Source: Rhizopus sp. PT2906 (Eukaryota; Mucoromycota; Mucoromycetes; Mucorales; Rhizopodaceae). Taken from it: a stretch of 64,000 nt of DNA. Where the stretch lies: positions 40,436-104,435 of the forward strand of contig JAMYHX010000101.1 of the NCBI GenBank assembly GCA_025529335.1, written 5' to 3'. Positions 35,555-46,150 of the stretch are shown here, one piece after another. The translations under genes and the position numbers were made by a program. Under the pieces are notes generated by a model. The model made no database searches. It was not told the DNA's origin and worked only from the letters and a program-made list of their open reading frames with translations. How positions within the stretch are numbered: the first letter of the stretch is position 1; the number at the start of each line of letters is the position of its first letter.

Positions 35555-36171
35555 CACCTAATACCAGAAAGGAACATTATAAAATTGGATTGACTCTATC
35601 CAGTATAGGATCCATTACTGCTACCAGCGTTAGCGCGAACGCTTTATTAAACCATAAAATACTAAACGCTTATTTCTGCCTTCAAACGGCAATGTATGAT
35701 ATCATAAAGGCTTATATTACTGGGAGTTCTTCTTTGCTCTGTCTTTGCCAAAACAATTATTGCTATAGAAGTAATGAGCCTTCTTTGATTCATCAAGGAT
35801 CACCATAAGCCCTGGTAAACCTTTCAGTGTCATCACCATAAACACATACGCGCACACTAGACCATATATTACGGTATAACACGAAGTCATATCAGAAAAG
35901 TGGAATTTGCGTCAAATTTCATTTTATATTTTGCATCTTGTGCTCTAAGTGTGGAATTTATGGAACGTGATAAAGAGAAATTAGAGAAGAACAACCTGTC
36001 GTCGTCAGAATTGTGAAGAAGAGTGCCGAAATAGGATCAATATGGTTCACTATCAACCCGCGCTCTTCTGGTACATGTCCTGTGATTCAAGTGGAAGAAG
36101 TTCGTAGTCGAAGTAGTAAAAGGCAAAGTGCCGTCAAAGTGGAAATGAGTGTCGTTTGTTTACTTTTTTAT
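35555..36171. other. Remnant DNA between the dispersed repeat and COG4
   Basis: Contains the rest of the open frame 35449-35808 and a second plus-strand coding-like piece around 35950-36150. Neither shows a recognisable domain. This marks the right edge of the transposon-rich island. Confidence 0.35.
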
Positions 36172-38845
36172 TTATTTTGTATTAAGAAGGAGCTGTTCAT
36201 CCGCCAGTTTGGATTCAAAATCCAGACGAAGGCCAAGCATCTTCTTTACTTCATTTACTGTCAATCTCCAGTTAATTGGGCTTGAACTGTTGCCCCAAAG
36301 TTCATGTATTTCTGAGGGCTAATGATCACTTCATGTTAGTATTCGTTTAAAATGTCACATCATACTGTTACCTCTTCAAAGTTAAGTATAGTAGACATCT
36401 GGTTCAAGCGAGTAAACTTATCACGCGAGAGCCATTCTGTTATAGAGGATAGATAAAGGATGATAGATCGAAGATCTTTATCAAATCTTAGAGCACCGTA
36501 TTGATTAAATCGTGTCTGTGAAACAATTCGTTCCCACTGAGCAGTGATAATGTCTAGCATCAGATCCATCAAGGTATTAAAGTTATTTTCCGTTAATGTG
36601 TGTTTGTATAAATGAATTAAGTGATTGAAGCCTTGTCTAAACCTTTTGACAAACTTTTCTTCAATATCTGCCTCATTATACTCATCTTCTTCTAGAACGT
36701 ATTTAACTTCACGATATGATTCTTGAAATAAAGGCCGAATACGTGGCTTGAGTACTTGGTTCACTAGTTGTTCGATACCATGCTATATACAAAATCCAGT
36801 TTATTGTTCTCTTTCTCATATTTGTGTACTTACCTTTAGTAACTGATTGAACTTGTCTGCAATTCCTTCAAACTTGTCAATGGATGCGGTGACCCTTGCT
36901 ACATCATTCTCCTCATCCAGCCAAATGGACCTTGTGATCTCAGGTTGCAGCTCCTTAGCTAATCGATGTGTGTAGTCTGCACTTATATCTAAATTGTTCA
37001 ACACGACCATATAACTTATTTTAGCATTTTCAATCGCTTTTTCTGCGTTTCTTCCTGTCGTATCATGTGCAGTAAAGACAGTGGACATGTGTTGCTGAAA
37101 ATAGTGTATATACTGGTTTTCTAAAGCTTTAAGTAGAGTGCGAACTGTAGAGGATATCACGTCTGGTTTATATGTTGATATGCATCGTTTGAGTATTGTC
37201 TTTAGGATGAAAAAGACGTCATCTACACATGTTGACGAAGCGTGAGGTGTGGTTGGATCGTAGTCATCCAAATGAATTGCTTTGGTAATGCTTTTCTTCA
37301 GCAAGTATTCGTCAATTACTAGATATGAATTCATCATTTCATGTACGCGTTTGGATAAACCGGAAGAGACAAGTAGCCCGTTCGGTCCGTAGAATCGACT
37401 GTCTTTGCCTTTCATCACCAGCTCTTTTTCATCAGAGGCAAGTACATCCATTTCATCGCTGGCTCGTTCACTCATAAAGCTATTAAACAGCACAGTACGC
37501 TGACTGATGAGGGATAGCTCGTAGAGGTTGGCATCTAATTGTCGTGGATCAACCAATGGATTATTACCATCATCATTTTGAGTCGATGTAGATGTTGAAG
37601 GATTAGGTGATGCTCTGTTAGGTATAGTGCTGCCGTTTCGAAGCATAGCGATCATTAAACACTGTATTTCAACAAGCTATACTCCCATATTAATAATGAT
37701 TACTATTGTGATATATTTCTTCCCTAAGTCATTATTCATTACCTTTGTCTCTAATTTACGCGTCTGTAGAAATCGATCTAAGATGGCTACGCCTTGCTTA
37801 TCACTCTCCTCTTGTAGTCGTTGAATGACACGCAGCATTTTTCCTTTACCATAGTGCATCTCAACAAGGGGTTGGTGCTGATCAATGATGACCGCAATAT
37901 TTTCAAACAGTCTTGTTAACGCATCAGCAAAATAAGTAGGTGCAGTTACTTTCTACACTATTTAGCTCAGATTGTCTCGTTTTTTGTTCATCCTTTACCT
38001 AAACCCTCACTCATTTCATCTGCACAACGTGATTTAATAATGTTACAAACGAATCGTGAATACTGATCCAATCCTTCTGTTTGACAGTTAATGAGAGGAA
38101 ATAGTTTGAAGTAACGTGTAATGTCTGCTTGATTCCTTTCTGCCACTGCGTCATCAAATCGACGACTGAATATATCAAATAGTGTTGCTTTGGTTTCTGC
38201 TAGTGTCCTTTCTGGATGATCTGGGTATTCTGATGTAGGCTTGATAGAAGGTAAGCAAAGGCGTGTAAATACAAATGATGACTTACCACTGTGAACTCGG
38301 CTAGTGATCCTTTCAAGATGGATGAGTCTATCTTTGATGCTCTCTGCAATAAAAGCGCTGCACGGTCATACTCTTTCTTTTGCATCGCTTCGTTGAGACT
38401 TGAGATACAAAACTTTAACTCCTGAACGTCTTCTACATACTTGATAGCAAGTTTTGCTCTTGTCTGTTCTTTGTCGAGTTGTCTTACTTTGTCGCTAATC
38501 ATCTCAGCCAAATGGGCTGTTTGACTGACTGTATCTGTAAAAGCAGCGGCTTTTACTTTCAAGGTATCTAATTGCGGCCTATGATAAAGCGTGTTTTTAT
38601 ATGTGAAAGAACGAAAGACATACAGGATGAATAGTTTACGTTATAGCTTTGAGTGAATTTAAGGATGTGTCTAGAATAGATTCCTGCTTTAAAATGTCAT
38701 CAAGAAAAGCATCTATGCGATTTTCTTCTTCGTCTAATTGGCGTAAACTTTCTCTTATTTCATCAATATTGATTAAACTATCAAAGTCTTTATCAAGGAT
38801 ATTTGTCTGCATAAGAGACTGATTTGGTAGAGTAGCAGTGGGCAT
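36172..38845 (-). CDS. COG4: Conserved oligomeric Golgi complex subunit 4
   Basis: Exons 38845-38640, 38578-38287, 38239-37999, 37948-37743, 37676-36834, 36782-36372 and 36318-36172, with all phases consistent; 781 aa (human COG4 785). Seen: an N-terminal coiled coil (ESLRQLDEEENRIDAFLDDI), then FTVPTSEYPDHPERTLAE, RYFKLFPLINCQTEGLD, VEMHYGKGKMLRVI, a long helical middle, EQLVNQVLKPRIRPLF, EDEYNEADIEEKFV and a C-terminus WRLTVNEVKKMLGLRLDF. All are typical of COG4. Known: the COG complex (lobe A: COG1-4) tethers vesicles for retrograde intra-Golgi traffic, and COG4 binds SNAREs and Sly1. The start ATG 38845 is the first in frame. The third intron uses a GAAAG acceptor. Confidence 0.95.
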
Positions 38846-39483
38846 GTATTCACTAGACAAACCAAAAAATTGAGCTCAACCAAATTATATTTAAAGAAGT
38901 TCGGTATTTCAATCTTGTTCCTGGGCGTATGAGAGACTCGTTGCTTCAGTTGCTTTTCATTGTTACAAGTTCAAATAGTTTTTTCAATGTGTCGAGCAAG
39001 CAACAACATTATGATTTAGATTATCTTTAGCCTTTGTCTTTTGACCCAATTTCATTCATTGTCAAGAAAAGAAGAAAAATAAAAAGGAAGGAGAGAGAAA
39101 GAGAGATATATAAAAAAAAAGGATACCATCGAAAAGATAATATATTATGGAAAAAGCAATAACCACAAAGGAAATATTATTGTTTTATGAATGACGTCGT
39201 ACTCTCCATTAATGCTTCTTTCTTTTTTTATTCATCATGTTGATTCATTCTCTCAGTCTTAGCTTTTGGTTGTAACACGTAATAAATGAGGCAATTGAAG
39301 ACATACTTCTTTAGACCAACTAATATTTCTAAAAGAAATAAAGAGCAATTCTCCTCCATCTGTTAACAATAACACCTTTTAAAATTATGTAACAGCGCAA
39401 TCCTGCATCCAAGCTAAGCCGTTTGAATATACGCGCTCTTTTTTTCATATAAAAAATGTTATTCGTTTTCTTTTCTTTATCTA
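38846..39483. other. Divergent promoter region between COG4 and the ADIP-like gene
   Basis: About 640 bases, AT-rich, with purine tracts near 39060-39110. No coding or RNA feature. Confidence 0.5.
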
Positions 39484-41346
39484 ATGAATAATTCACTTGC
39501 TTTTAGATATGAGACAGAAAGGTAACAAGAACAACACATAAAGACACAAGCTAAACGTGATTTAGTTTTTGTACCCCTGAGACACTTGGTACTTCTGTCA
39601 ATTATGTCAATTTACTTTTAACTTCTTATGGATACCCTGTTCCAATCGTGGTTGATTCTTCTGATCCTGAAGATAAATGTAAAATTATCAATTGCATCTA
39701 TGCATTAATCAACGATAGAAAAGTAAAAGAAAACAGTGGTTTAAAAAAAAAAAAAAAGAAGATTACTAAAGCGTCATCATAGAAAGACATACAGGAGAAA
39801 CAACAATTATTAGAAAGAATTAATCAACTTGATAAGGATCAAGAGGAGTTACAGACATTATTAGCAAATCATAAACGAGAATACATGCTTCAAGACAAGA
39901 AGATATCAGAACTGAAAACTAAACTAGAGTAAGAGTGTATTATTTCCCTTTGTATGTAAACTTATAATGTAGTGCGAGTGAAAAGGAACAAAAGAGACAA
40001 TTGACACAAAACACACGTCTAAAGGAAGAGATGACAAAGGCCAAGAATAATATGCAATATATGAAAGCGCAATATGCGGTAAGGCAGCAATGAATATTTC
40101 ATCATGGATCTGGCTTACAAAAGAAATAGCATGAGACAAAAAGACACGAACAAGATATGGCAAAGATACAGGAGAGACTATTAAGACAGATGAACAATCA
40201 CATGAAAATTAATGTAGCATCACTCGATATGAACTCACACTTTGCGACAACAATGGATAATGCAGCAGATGATGATGAAGTTGTTCAAGTAAGTGTAAAA
40301 AGAGAGAAAGATAACAAAGAATTAATGATGTACACACATTCAGGTACGTGCAATGTATTCTGATCTACTATTGAAAGCAACAAACAGAGAAAGGGACGCA
40401 AAAAGAGAAAGTGAAGATTTAAGAACAGCATTAGTACAATTATATACAGGAGTAAGACATCTATTAGAAGATAGGATACAGCAATTCAATATAAACAAGA
40501 GGGATCTTCAACGTGAGATTGCACGATTTAGTTTACCTATGGATTGTGGAGCAAAAGAGGCTTTGAAGGAAGTAGAGGATCTGCTGGTCAGGTTAAGAAT
40601 GGAATGGAGTCATCAAATTGATCAAAGACCGAATGAAAACATAGATGAGCAACTACATGAAAAGGAAAAGGTGATTCAATCTTTGGAACAATCAATGGAA
40701 GATTTACTGCAAAATATAGGTACCTTTAATGCATTGTTATTAATCATTCAACTAAATATTGTAAAGAGGCAATGAAAATTGAATACGAAGGAAAGATGCA
40801 AGTTTACAAAAGATTTGAACAAGGTGGCTTCTTTGATACTGTAATGCCTCAGCCTGAACCAGTTGTGCTATCAGAGTAAGTGTTTTTCTATGTACTGAAT
40901 GTTTAGCTAACTTTATAAACAGTTCCGAGAGCTCCGTAACAGAATTAGATCTGGAGAATATAGCAAAATATAAAACAATAAGGAAAAGAATTATGAGAGA
41001 TAGACGAAAGATAACGGAAGCAGCTGAAGAGTTGGGAAGGCAGAGAGCACAATTAGAGGTAACAATACATAGCTGAATATCCCATATATCCCACTTACAC
41101 AGACAAATGCCCAGGCCGAGAAATGGGCAATTAAACATCTAAAATATGAAATACAAAAAAGAGAGATATTGGACCAAGAGAATACATCGTAAGAAAATGA
41201 TATAAAAAAGACATGACTCCCTTTTTAACACTCAATATAGCTCTCCACCCAACCCACCCGAACCTGAACCTGTCTCTGGCCATGAGCCTGGACGTCCTTA
41301 CAAACGATATAAACTAGCATCTATGGGTACTCCTTCTGGCCGATAA
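39484..41346 (+). CDS. ADIP/Msd1-family coiled-coil protein (SSX2IP-like)
   Basis: Ten exons: 39484-39521, 39566-39722, 39783-39928, 39973-40078, 40130-40288, 40344-40719, 40767-40875, 40923-41058, 41103-41188 and 41241-41346, all in phase; 472 aa. The first exon has only 12 full codons (MNNSLAFRYETE). Seen: an N-terminal SFCTPETLGTSVNYVNLLL and CKIINCIYALINDRK, typical of the ADIP family, then coiled coil over most of the length and a later block RDLQREIARFSLPMD. Known: animal SSX2IP and fission yeast Msd1 anchor microtubule minus ends or gamma-tubulin complexes at centrosomes or spindle pole bodies. Here a role at the spindle pole or microtubule-organising centre is inferred. The C-terminus is Pro/Glu-rich. 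Confidence 0.85.
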
Positions 41347-41500
41347 TACCAATCTAATAAACTATATTCAAAGATTCAACTAATATGTGTGTATATGTAA
41401 CATATGAGTGTGTATGTATGTGCGTATGTGTGGTTTACAAGTTGATTTATTTTGGAACTTGAATTTATTATTGACGAATCAACACAGTGAGCTTGATTAT

Positions 41501-41885
41501 TTAACGGAGACGACGAGCTTCACGTTCAGATTCCAAAAGGCAGAGAATATCGTTTTCACGAACGGGACCCTTGACATTACGAATGATGGAACGGTTGGTA
41601 TCGTCCATGAATTCAACGCGGACTTGGGTGACACCACCACGAGAACCGGTACGGCCGAGAACCTTTGTAACTCTAGCGAGCTTAACGGGAGTCTTTGAGT
41701 CCTACGATTGGAAGTTAATGCATCTGATTGAATTATGCTCAGTAGAAAAGGAACAAAATAAGGGTGAGTGATGACTATCACACATAATCTGCATTTCATA
41801 TCTTGTATCTATTGCATTTAATCCATCTTTGTTGTCATCTACTCTCCCTTATTTTGTACTTCTATTATGACTTGTAACATACCAT
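41501..41885 (-). CDS. RPS28: 40S ribosomal protein eS28
   Basis: Two exons. Exon 1 contributes only the ATG (41885-41883); the intron 41882-41702 has GTATGT and GTAG ends; exon 2 is 41701-41501. Product 67 aa, the same length as yeast Rps28. Family-identical stretches include DSKTPVKLARVTKVLGRTGS, GGVTQVRVEFMDD and NVKGPVRENDILCLLESERE. Function: small-subunit protein near the mRNA exit/E site. An intron directly after the start codon is common in ribosomal protein genes. In the unspliced DNA an in-frame open stretch runs 5' of the ATG up to another ATG (about 42030), but known orthologues start at the chosen ATG. The stop is 154 bp from the convergent ADIP-like gene. Confidence 0.95.
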
Positions 41886-42510
41886 GATGGAAGGATCTAT
41901 AAGAAAAGGGAAGGATTTCTTTACACTGTCAAGCTCCCTCTTGGTTTCCAACAGAATCCATGAAGGATGGAGGGGCATATTGTCCGGGCCGGAAATGTAT
42001 CTGGCCGCAAAAAATTTCTGGCGATCCATGGGGTGTCTTTTTTTTTTTTTTTCAAGACAACACTTTCTCCAATCAGTAAAGTCCTGCATCAACTGGTAGA
42101 CATCGCTTTATAAACTTTTTAGGTCTTAGTAACATATATTATGTTGAATCTCTTTCTCTCTTTCATTCTTTATTAATGCAATTCGCAGCAATGGGCCTTG
42201 TGACAAATGGAAATCAAGGACTAATAAACATGCAAAGTTGACAAGAATGGATAGCATCGTAGCACCTCTTATCGACCATCACGTGCATTTCAGGTCATTG
42301 AAGAAAAGAAACGAAATGCGAGGGAAGGTTCTTGGTCTGATTATAAGAATTACACTGGTGCTGTTTCAGGAAGTGTGTTTGCGCCCTGCATTATTGGTAG
42401 GATAACATAAAGAATATTATAGTCTTTGTAATAAACTTTCTCCCCTTTTGCTTTCATACAAACTAAAAAGAGAGAGAGAGAGAGAAAGAGAGAGATTACA
42501 CAAGCTACAG
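41886..42510. other. Divergent promoter region between eS28 and the lipase gene
   Basis: Contains a TATAAAG word on the minus strand (42106-42112), about 220 bp upstream of the eS28 ATG. Toward the lipase there are short coding-like words near 42200-42400 and an (AG)n tract at 42470-42496. The minus strand 42030-41886 is open in frame with eS28. No separate gene can be supported. Confidence 0.45.
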
Positions 42511-44632
42511 ATGCCCTTTAAAACTAGATTTTTTTACCTTTTTTTGCTTTTGTTTTTGTTATTTTTTTTTTATTTAATAATGATTGAAAGAAAGCATAGG
42601 CCATCGTCATCTTCGTTAAATATCTTTAGAGGAGTAAAATCACTATTGTCAAGAAGAGAAGGTTCATTAAGCCGGCAACCAAGTTCATTAAACAATAAAA
42701 GCCATGAGTTATATGCAAGGGAAGGTGTAGCAGTAACATTGACTACAGATTTTGCCAGAAATGATCATGGACCTGTCAGTCTATTACAAGCCAATAATTT
42801 ATCCTTTCTACCGTCCCGTTCTGTGGTGTCTTCATTTGATACCAAAGCCTATGTTCATTATGAACCTAGAAAAACCCAGGTGATCCTAGGCACGAGCCCA
42901 GACGCGAAGCACTGCAAATTATTAAAACTCACCGTGCAACAGTTTGCCTGGTTGATACAGTGTCTTAATGAAGAGCAGCTTGTGCATGACTCCGTTGCAA
43001 AACTCCTTTCATCCTCTTCCCATGACCTCTTGTTCAACCTTCAACCTCCTATGCTCGGTGTTCTCGGCACGAATCCATCTCGATCTTTGGGAAAAAAGCT
43101 CATACGCTTTGTTCGACGCAAAAAGAATGTTTCACACAATTTACTACACCGTCAGTGCATATTCATGTTACCAAAAGCACTTTTAATACAAGCAGCAAAT
43201 TATATCCCCAAAACAAAGCCTTTACCACCTTCACCTAATACATTGCCTGATAGTATGCATTTACTTTATGATATACCCCACCAGATCATATCTGCTTCTT
43301 ACCTGAAACGACTCAGGCGATATTGTCACTATGTCTCCTTTTGTAGCCATGAGTTACTAATGTCTCAATCGAACAATGCTAAACTGATATCACCATCGCC
43401 TCCTGACTCTATCATTTCCAGTAATAATCAATGCGACCTCCTTCCTATTCGATGCGCTGACTGTTCTCTCCAATGCGGACTTGAATCTGTTCAACAACAT
43501 CCTCAGCCACATCAAAAGAAGCAAGAGACATTTTCAGCATCAACAGCAGGTCGTCTTTTTTCCTCCCTGATTATCACACAACCAAGCTCCTATGAGCAAC
43601 AAACAGTCATGTTTCCAATTTCTTACATCAATTATATCAATAACAAGCCGACGGAATCTCAAATCGTAATGTCATCTGCAGTTGCACCAGAAAGGAAAAA
43701 AGCATTTGATACCCTTACTAGGCATCAGCGACCTCAAGCCTTTTCTGCCTTTCAGTATATACCTCCAGAAAGAAATGCGTCTACGAGTGATGTTAGCAGT
43801 ATAGAAGAAGAATCAATAGAAGAAGATCTTGAGGAGGATGATTGTTCACCACAAAAGTACGGGTATGTCGCTGTTGACAACGAAGCTGAAGAAATACTAG
43901 TTGTATTTCCAGGCATGGCCGTGTCACAATACATGTTTGAAAACGCATCATTCGTGCCAGCACCTTGGATCGAACCCGATACACCTTCAGCAGACAAGAT
44001 GGAACGTCGACTCCCTGAAGATACTCAAGAGGACCCGTCTCCTTGGGTGCTAGAGTGTGCCCTTACTGCCTGGCATCGTTGTGAGATGAAGGTGGTTACA
44101 TTACTCATGCGTCTCTGTGCAACCATGCCTTCTCGCTATAAAGTTGTGATCATAGGACATTCGCTTGGTGGAGGTAATTAAATGATATCAACGGAGCCAA
44201 GTTATTAAACTTATTTCGTCATTAGCTGTTGCCTGTCTTTGTGCTTACTCTCTAAGGACGACAAAACTGTTGTTGAACAGACATATCACGGTCTGCACCA
44301 TCTTTTCACCTCGTGTAGCCAATAAGACTTTTTTACAGACTCTTTCGACGCGAGATGTCAATGTTATTCGTATTACAGACCATATGGACCTAATGGCCCG
44401 TTTACCTCCACGAACGTGTGGACTGCTGCATGCCGGTGATTCAACAGTGATTTTGTCTCCCGATATTGAGGATGGTTACGTGCTTGAAAATATGCAACCG
44501 GAGATGATAGAAGATACCCTTCATAGAACGTGTTCAACCAACGATGTCATTGGTACTCAGTCCAAGCATTCTATCTGGGGAATAGAATTAGATAATGATT
44601 CAAAAAAGTGCATTTCAAATTTATTGCAATAA
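42511..44632 (+). CDS. Class 3 (Fungal-lipase-like) lipase with N-terminal anchor
   Basis: Exons 42511-44173 and 44226-44632 (phase 1), 689 aa. The start is the first ATG after an AG tract. A very hydrophobic N-terminal segment (YLFLLLFLLFFFYLIM, about residues 8-25) looks like a signal anchor. A long Ser-rich, probably disordered region follows to about residue 480. The alpha/beta-hydrolase part is at the C-terminus: ILVVFPGM strand/oxyanion loop, the nucleophile elbow GHSLGGA (split by the intron), TIFSPRVAN, an Asp within ITDHMDLMARLPP and a His in GLLHAGDS. The triad Ser-Asp-His is therefore complete. Known: class 3 lipases cleave tri-, di- or monoacylglycerols. Membrane-anchored forms act at ER, vacuole or lipid droplets; location here is inference. 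The stop is 15 bp from the convergent gene's stop. Confidence 0.85.
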
Positions 44633-44647
44633 ATAATAAAAAGAAGC

Positions 44648-45540
44648 CTAGTTTTCATTATAAGGTGGTGGTTCTTCAGTTCGATCGTCCAATGGATGAT
44701 ATTCTCTATTATTAGATCTTTTCAATCGACTATAGACCCAATTGACGCCTGGTACTTGTTTCCACCATCTCTTATGATGACGATTCCATGCTTCTTCATT
44801 TTCATAAATAGTTGGATCTGCTGATGACATTGTACTATTCTTAGTTTGCCACTTGGTCAACACTGACTTTATAAACCTGGGATAAAAGTGCCGCACTGCA
44901 AAGATGATGCCTACGACGACACCTGCAGTAATAAGAGCAACCACAGCTGCTGGCCATTCTTTACCCACTTTCCATTCTCTTGTATTGCTATAGTAATAAG
45001 GCGGTAAATCCTGTCTTATCTCACAAACAGATTTGTTCGAACAATGACCAGGAATACCACTATCACCCATCATGCACTGCATATTGTATTGGCAACGGGA
45101 TCCCAAAGTTCGTTTTGGTTGGCATGTTTTTGTCTTTTTATCACAATAAGATGTTCTACTGCAGTTTCCTATCAACGGTAAATCCTCTACAGAGATCACT
45201 TCTGGTCCACGATAGGCAACATAGCTTATGAGTTGGTCAGTGATGGGTATTGAAAAACAAGGCAAGCCAGTGTCGTTTTCAAAGCTTATTTGTGAATATA
45301 GAAATGTATATGCTGGATCCCTATTTAGTTCGAATCCCGGTTTGTCTATAAGCAACATTTATTAAATGTCATCGTCAAGTCTTTTTCTTCTTTACCTCGG
45401 CTTTTGCATACTAAGCCTTCTTCTGTTGCAAAGCAGCTATGAAGTGGAAAGAACTGACAACTTGTTGGGTCTATACAGTTTTGAACATAGGCTGTTGTTG
45501 AACATGTAATAAATAATAGCAGTAGTAGCACTATCCACAT
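44648..45540 (-). CDS. Type I membrane protein, Cys-rich ectodomain, C-terminal PPPY motif
   Basis: Exons 45540-45396 and 45345-44648 (phase 1), 280 aa. Seen: a signal peptide (WIVLLLLLFITCSTTA), a Cys-rich extracytoplasmic part with about a dozen Cys and N-glycosylation sites (NCS, NKS), one membrane helix (AAVVALITAGVVVGIIFAV, about residues 180-200) and a cytosolic tail ending RTEEPPPYNEN. PPxY is the recognised ligand of WW domains, notably of Rsp5/NEDD4-type ubiquitin ligases, so the tail may recruit one for endosomal sorting (inference). I do not recognise the ectodomain family; similar secreted Cys-rich proteins are common in Mucoromycota. The gene model is well supported by phase and topology. 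Confidence 0.7.
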
Positions 45541-46150
45541 TAGGCTTTTTTTTATATTTATTTTATTTTATAAAAAGACACAATAGTACACACACATACT
45601 GAATAACTTAAATTATCTGAATCAATGAAATTGATTGGCCAATTGAAATCATGGTCATGTTTCTTTTATCTTAATAAACCTGCTCAGGTGTTGCATTATC
45701 TCTGACAGTGATACATATTTACACGAGATTTTTAATAGTCTTTTACACTTTACTTTATTGGGTCCGTTTATGTTTTTGTTTGTATTGAACACTGCCTCAT
45801 ACTAATATCCTCCATCGTTGACTCATGAAACCCATATGCATCTTTTGTCTCATGATATGGGGTGTGTGTAGTGCTTACTCAAGTCTACGCCCTTATGATT
45901 TAAGCTTTTTTTCTCTCTCCCTCTCTCTTTTTTTAGAATAAAATACAACAATATAATATATCGTCTTGACATAGATTGTCATAATTTATGAAATTGAAAA
46001 ATGGAGCAAGGTAAACACATACTCCAATATATCAAAACTAAAAATAGAGAAAAGAGAAAAGAAAGATAGCTAATAGTTCATTTCCTGTAGAGGTTTATAC
46101 ACGATCACATATACACATACAGTAGTTCTTTTTGTTAATCAATACTATAG
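45541..46150. other. Divergent promoter region, also likely first exon of the BRWD-like gene
   Basis: AT-rich. The first coding exon(s) of the downstream BRWD-like gene must lie here or further left. A stretch ending in a good donor (AAG|GTAAAC near 46010) is in frame but lacks an ATG, so the start is unresolved. Confidence 0.4.

Noticed and set aside
41884..42099. Plus-strand frame opposite the eS28 leader
   Set aside because: Shadow of the minus-strand leader; ends in a poly-T run and has no similarity.
45328..45340. tRNA-like word ttcgaatcccgg
   Set aside because: It lies inside the coding exon of the PPPY membrane protein and no cloverleaf can be drawn around it.
46000..46019. ATGGAGCAAG followed by GTAAAC as first exon of the BRWD-like gene
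   Set aside because: The donor phase (1) does not fit the next exon, which needs phase 0, so the start was left unresolved.
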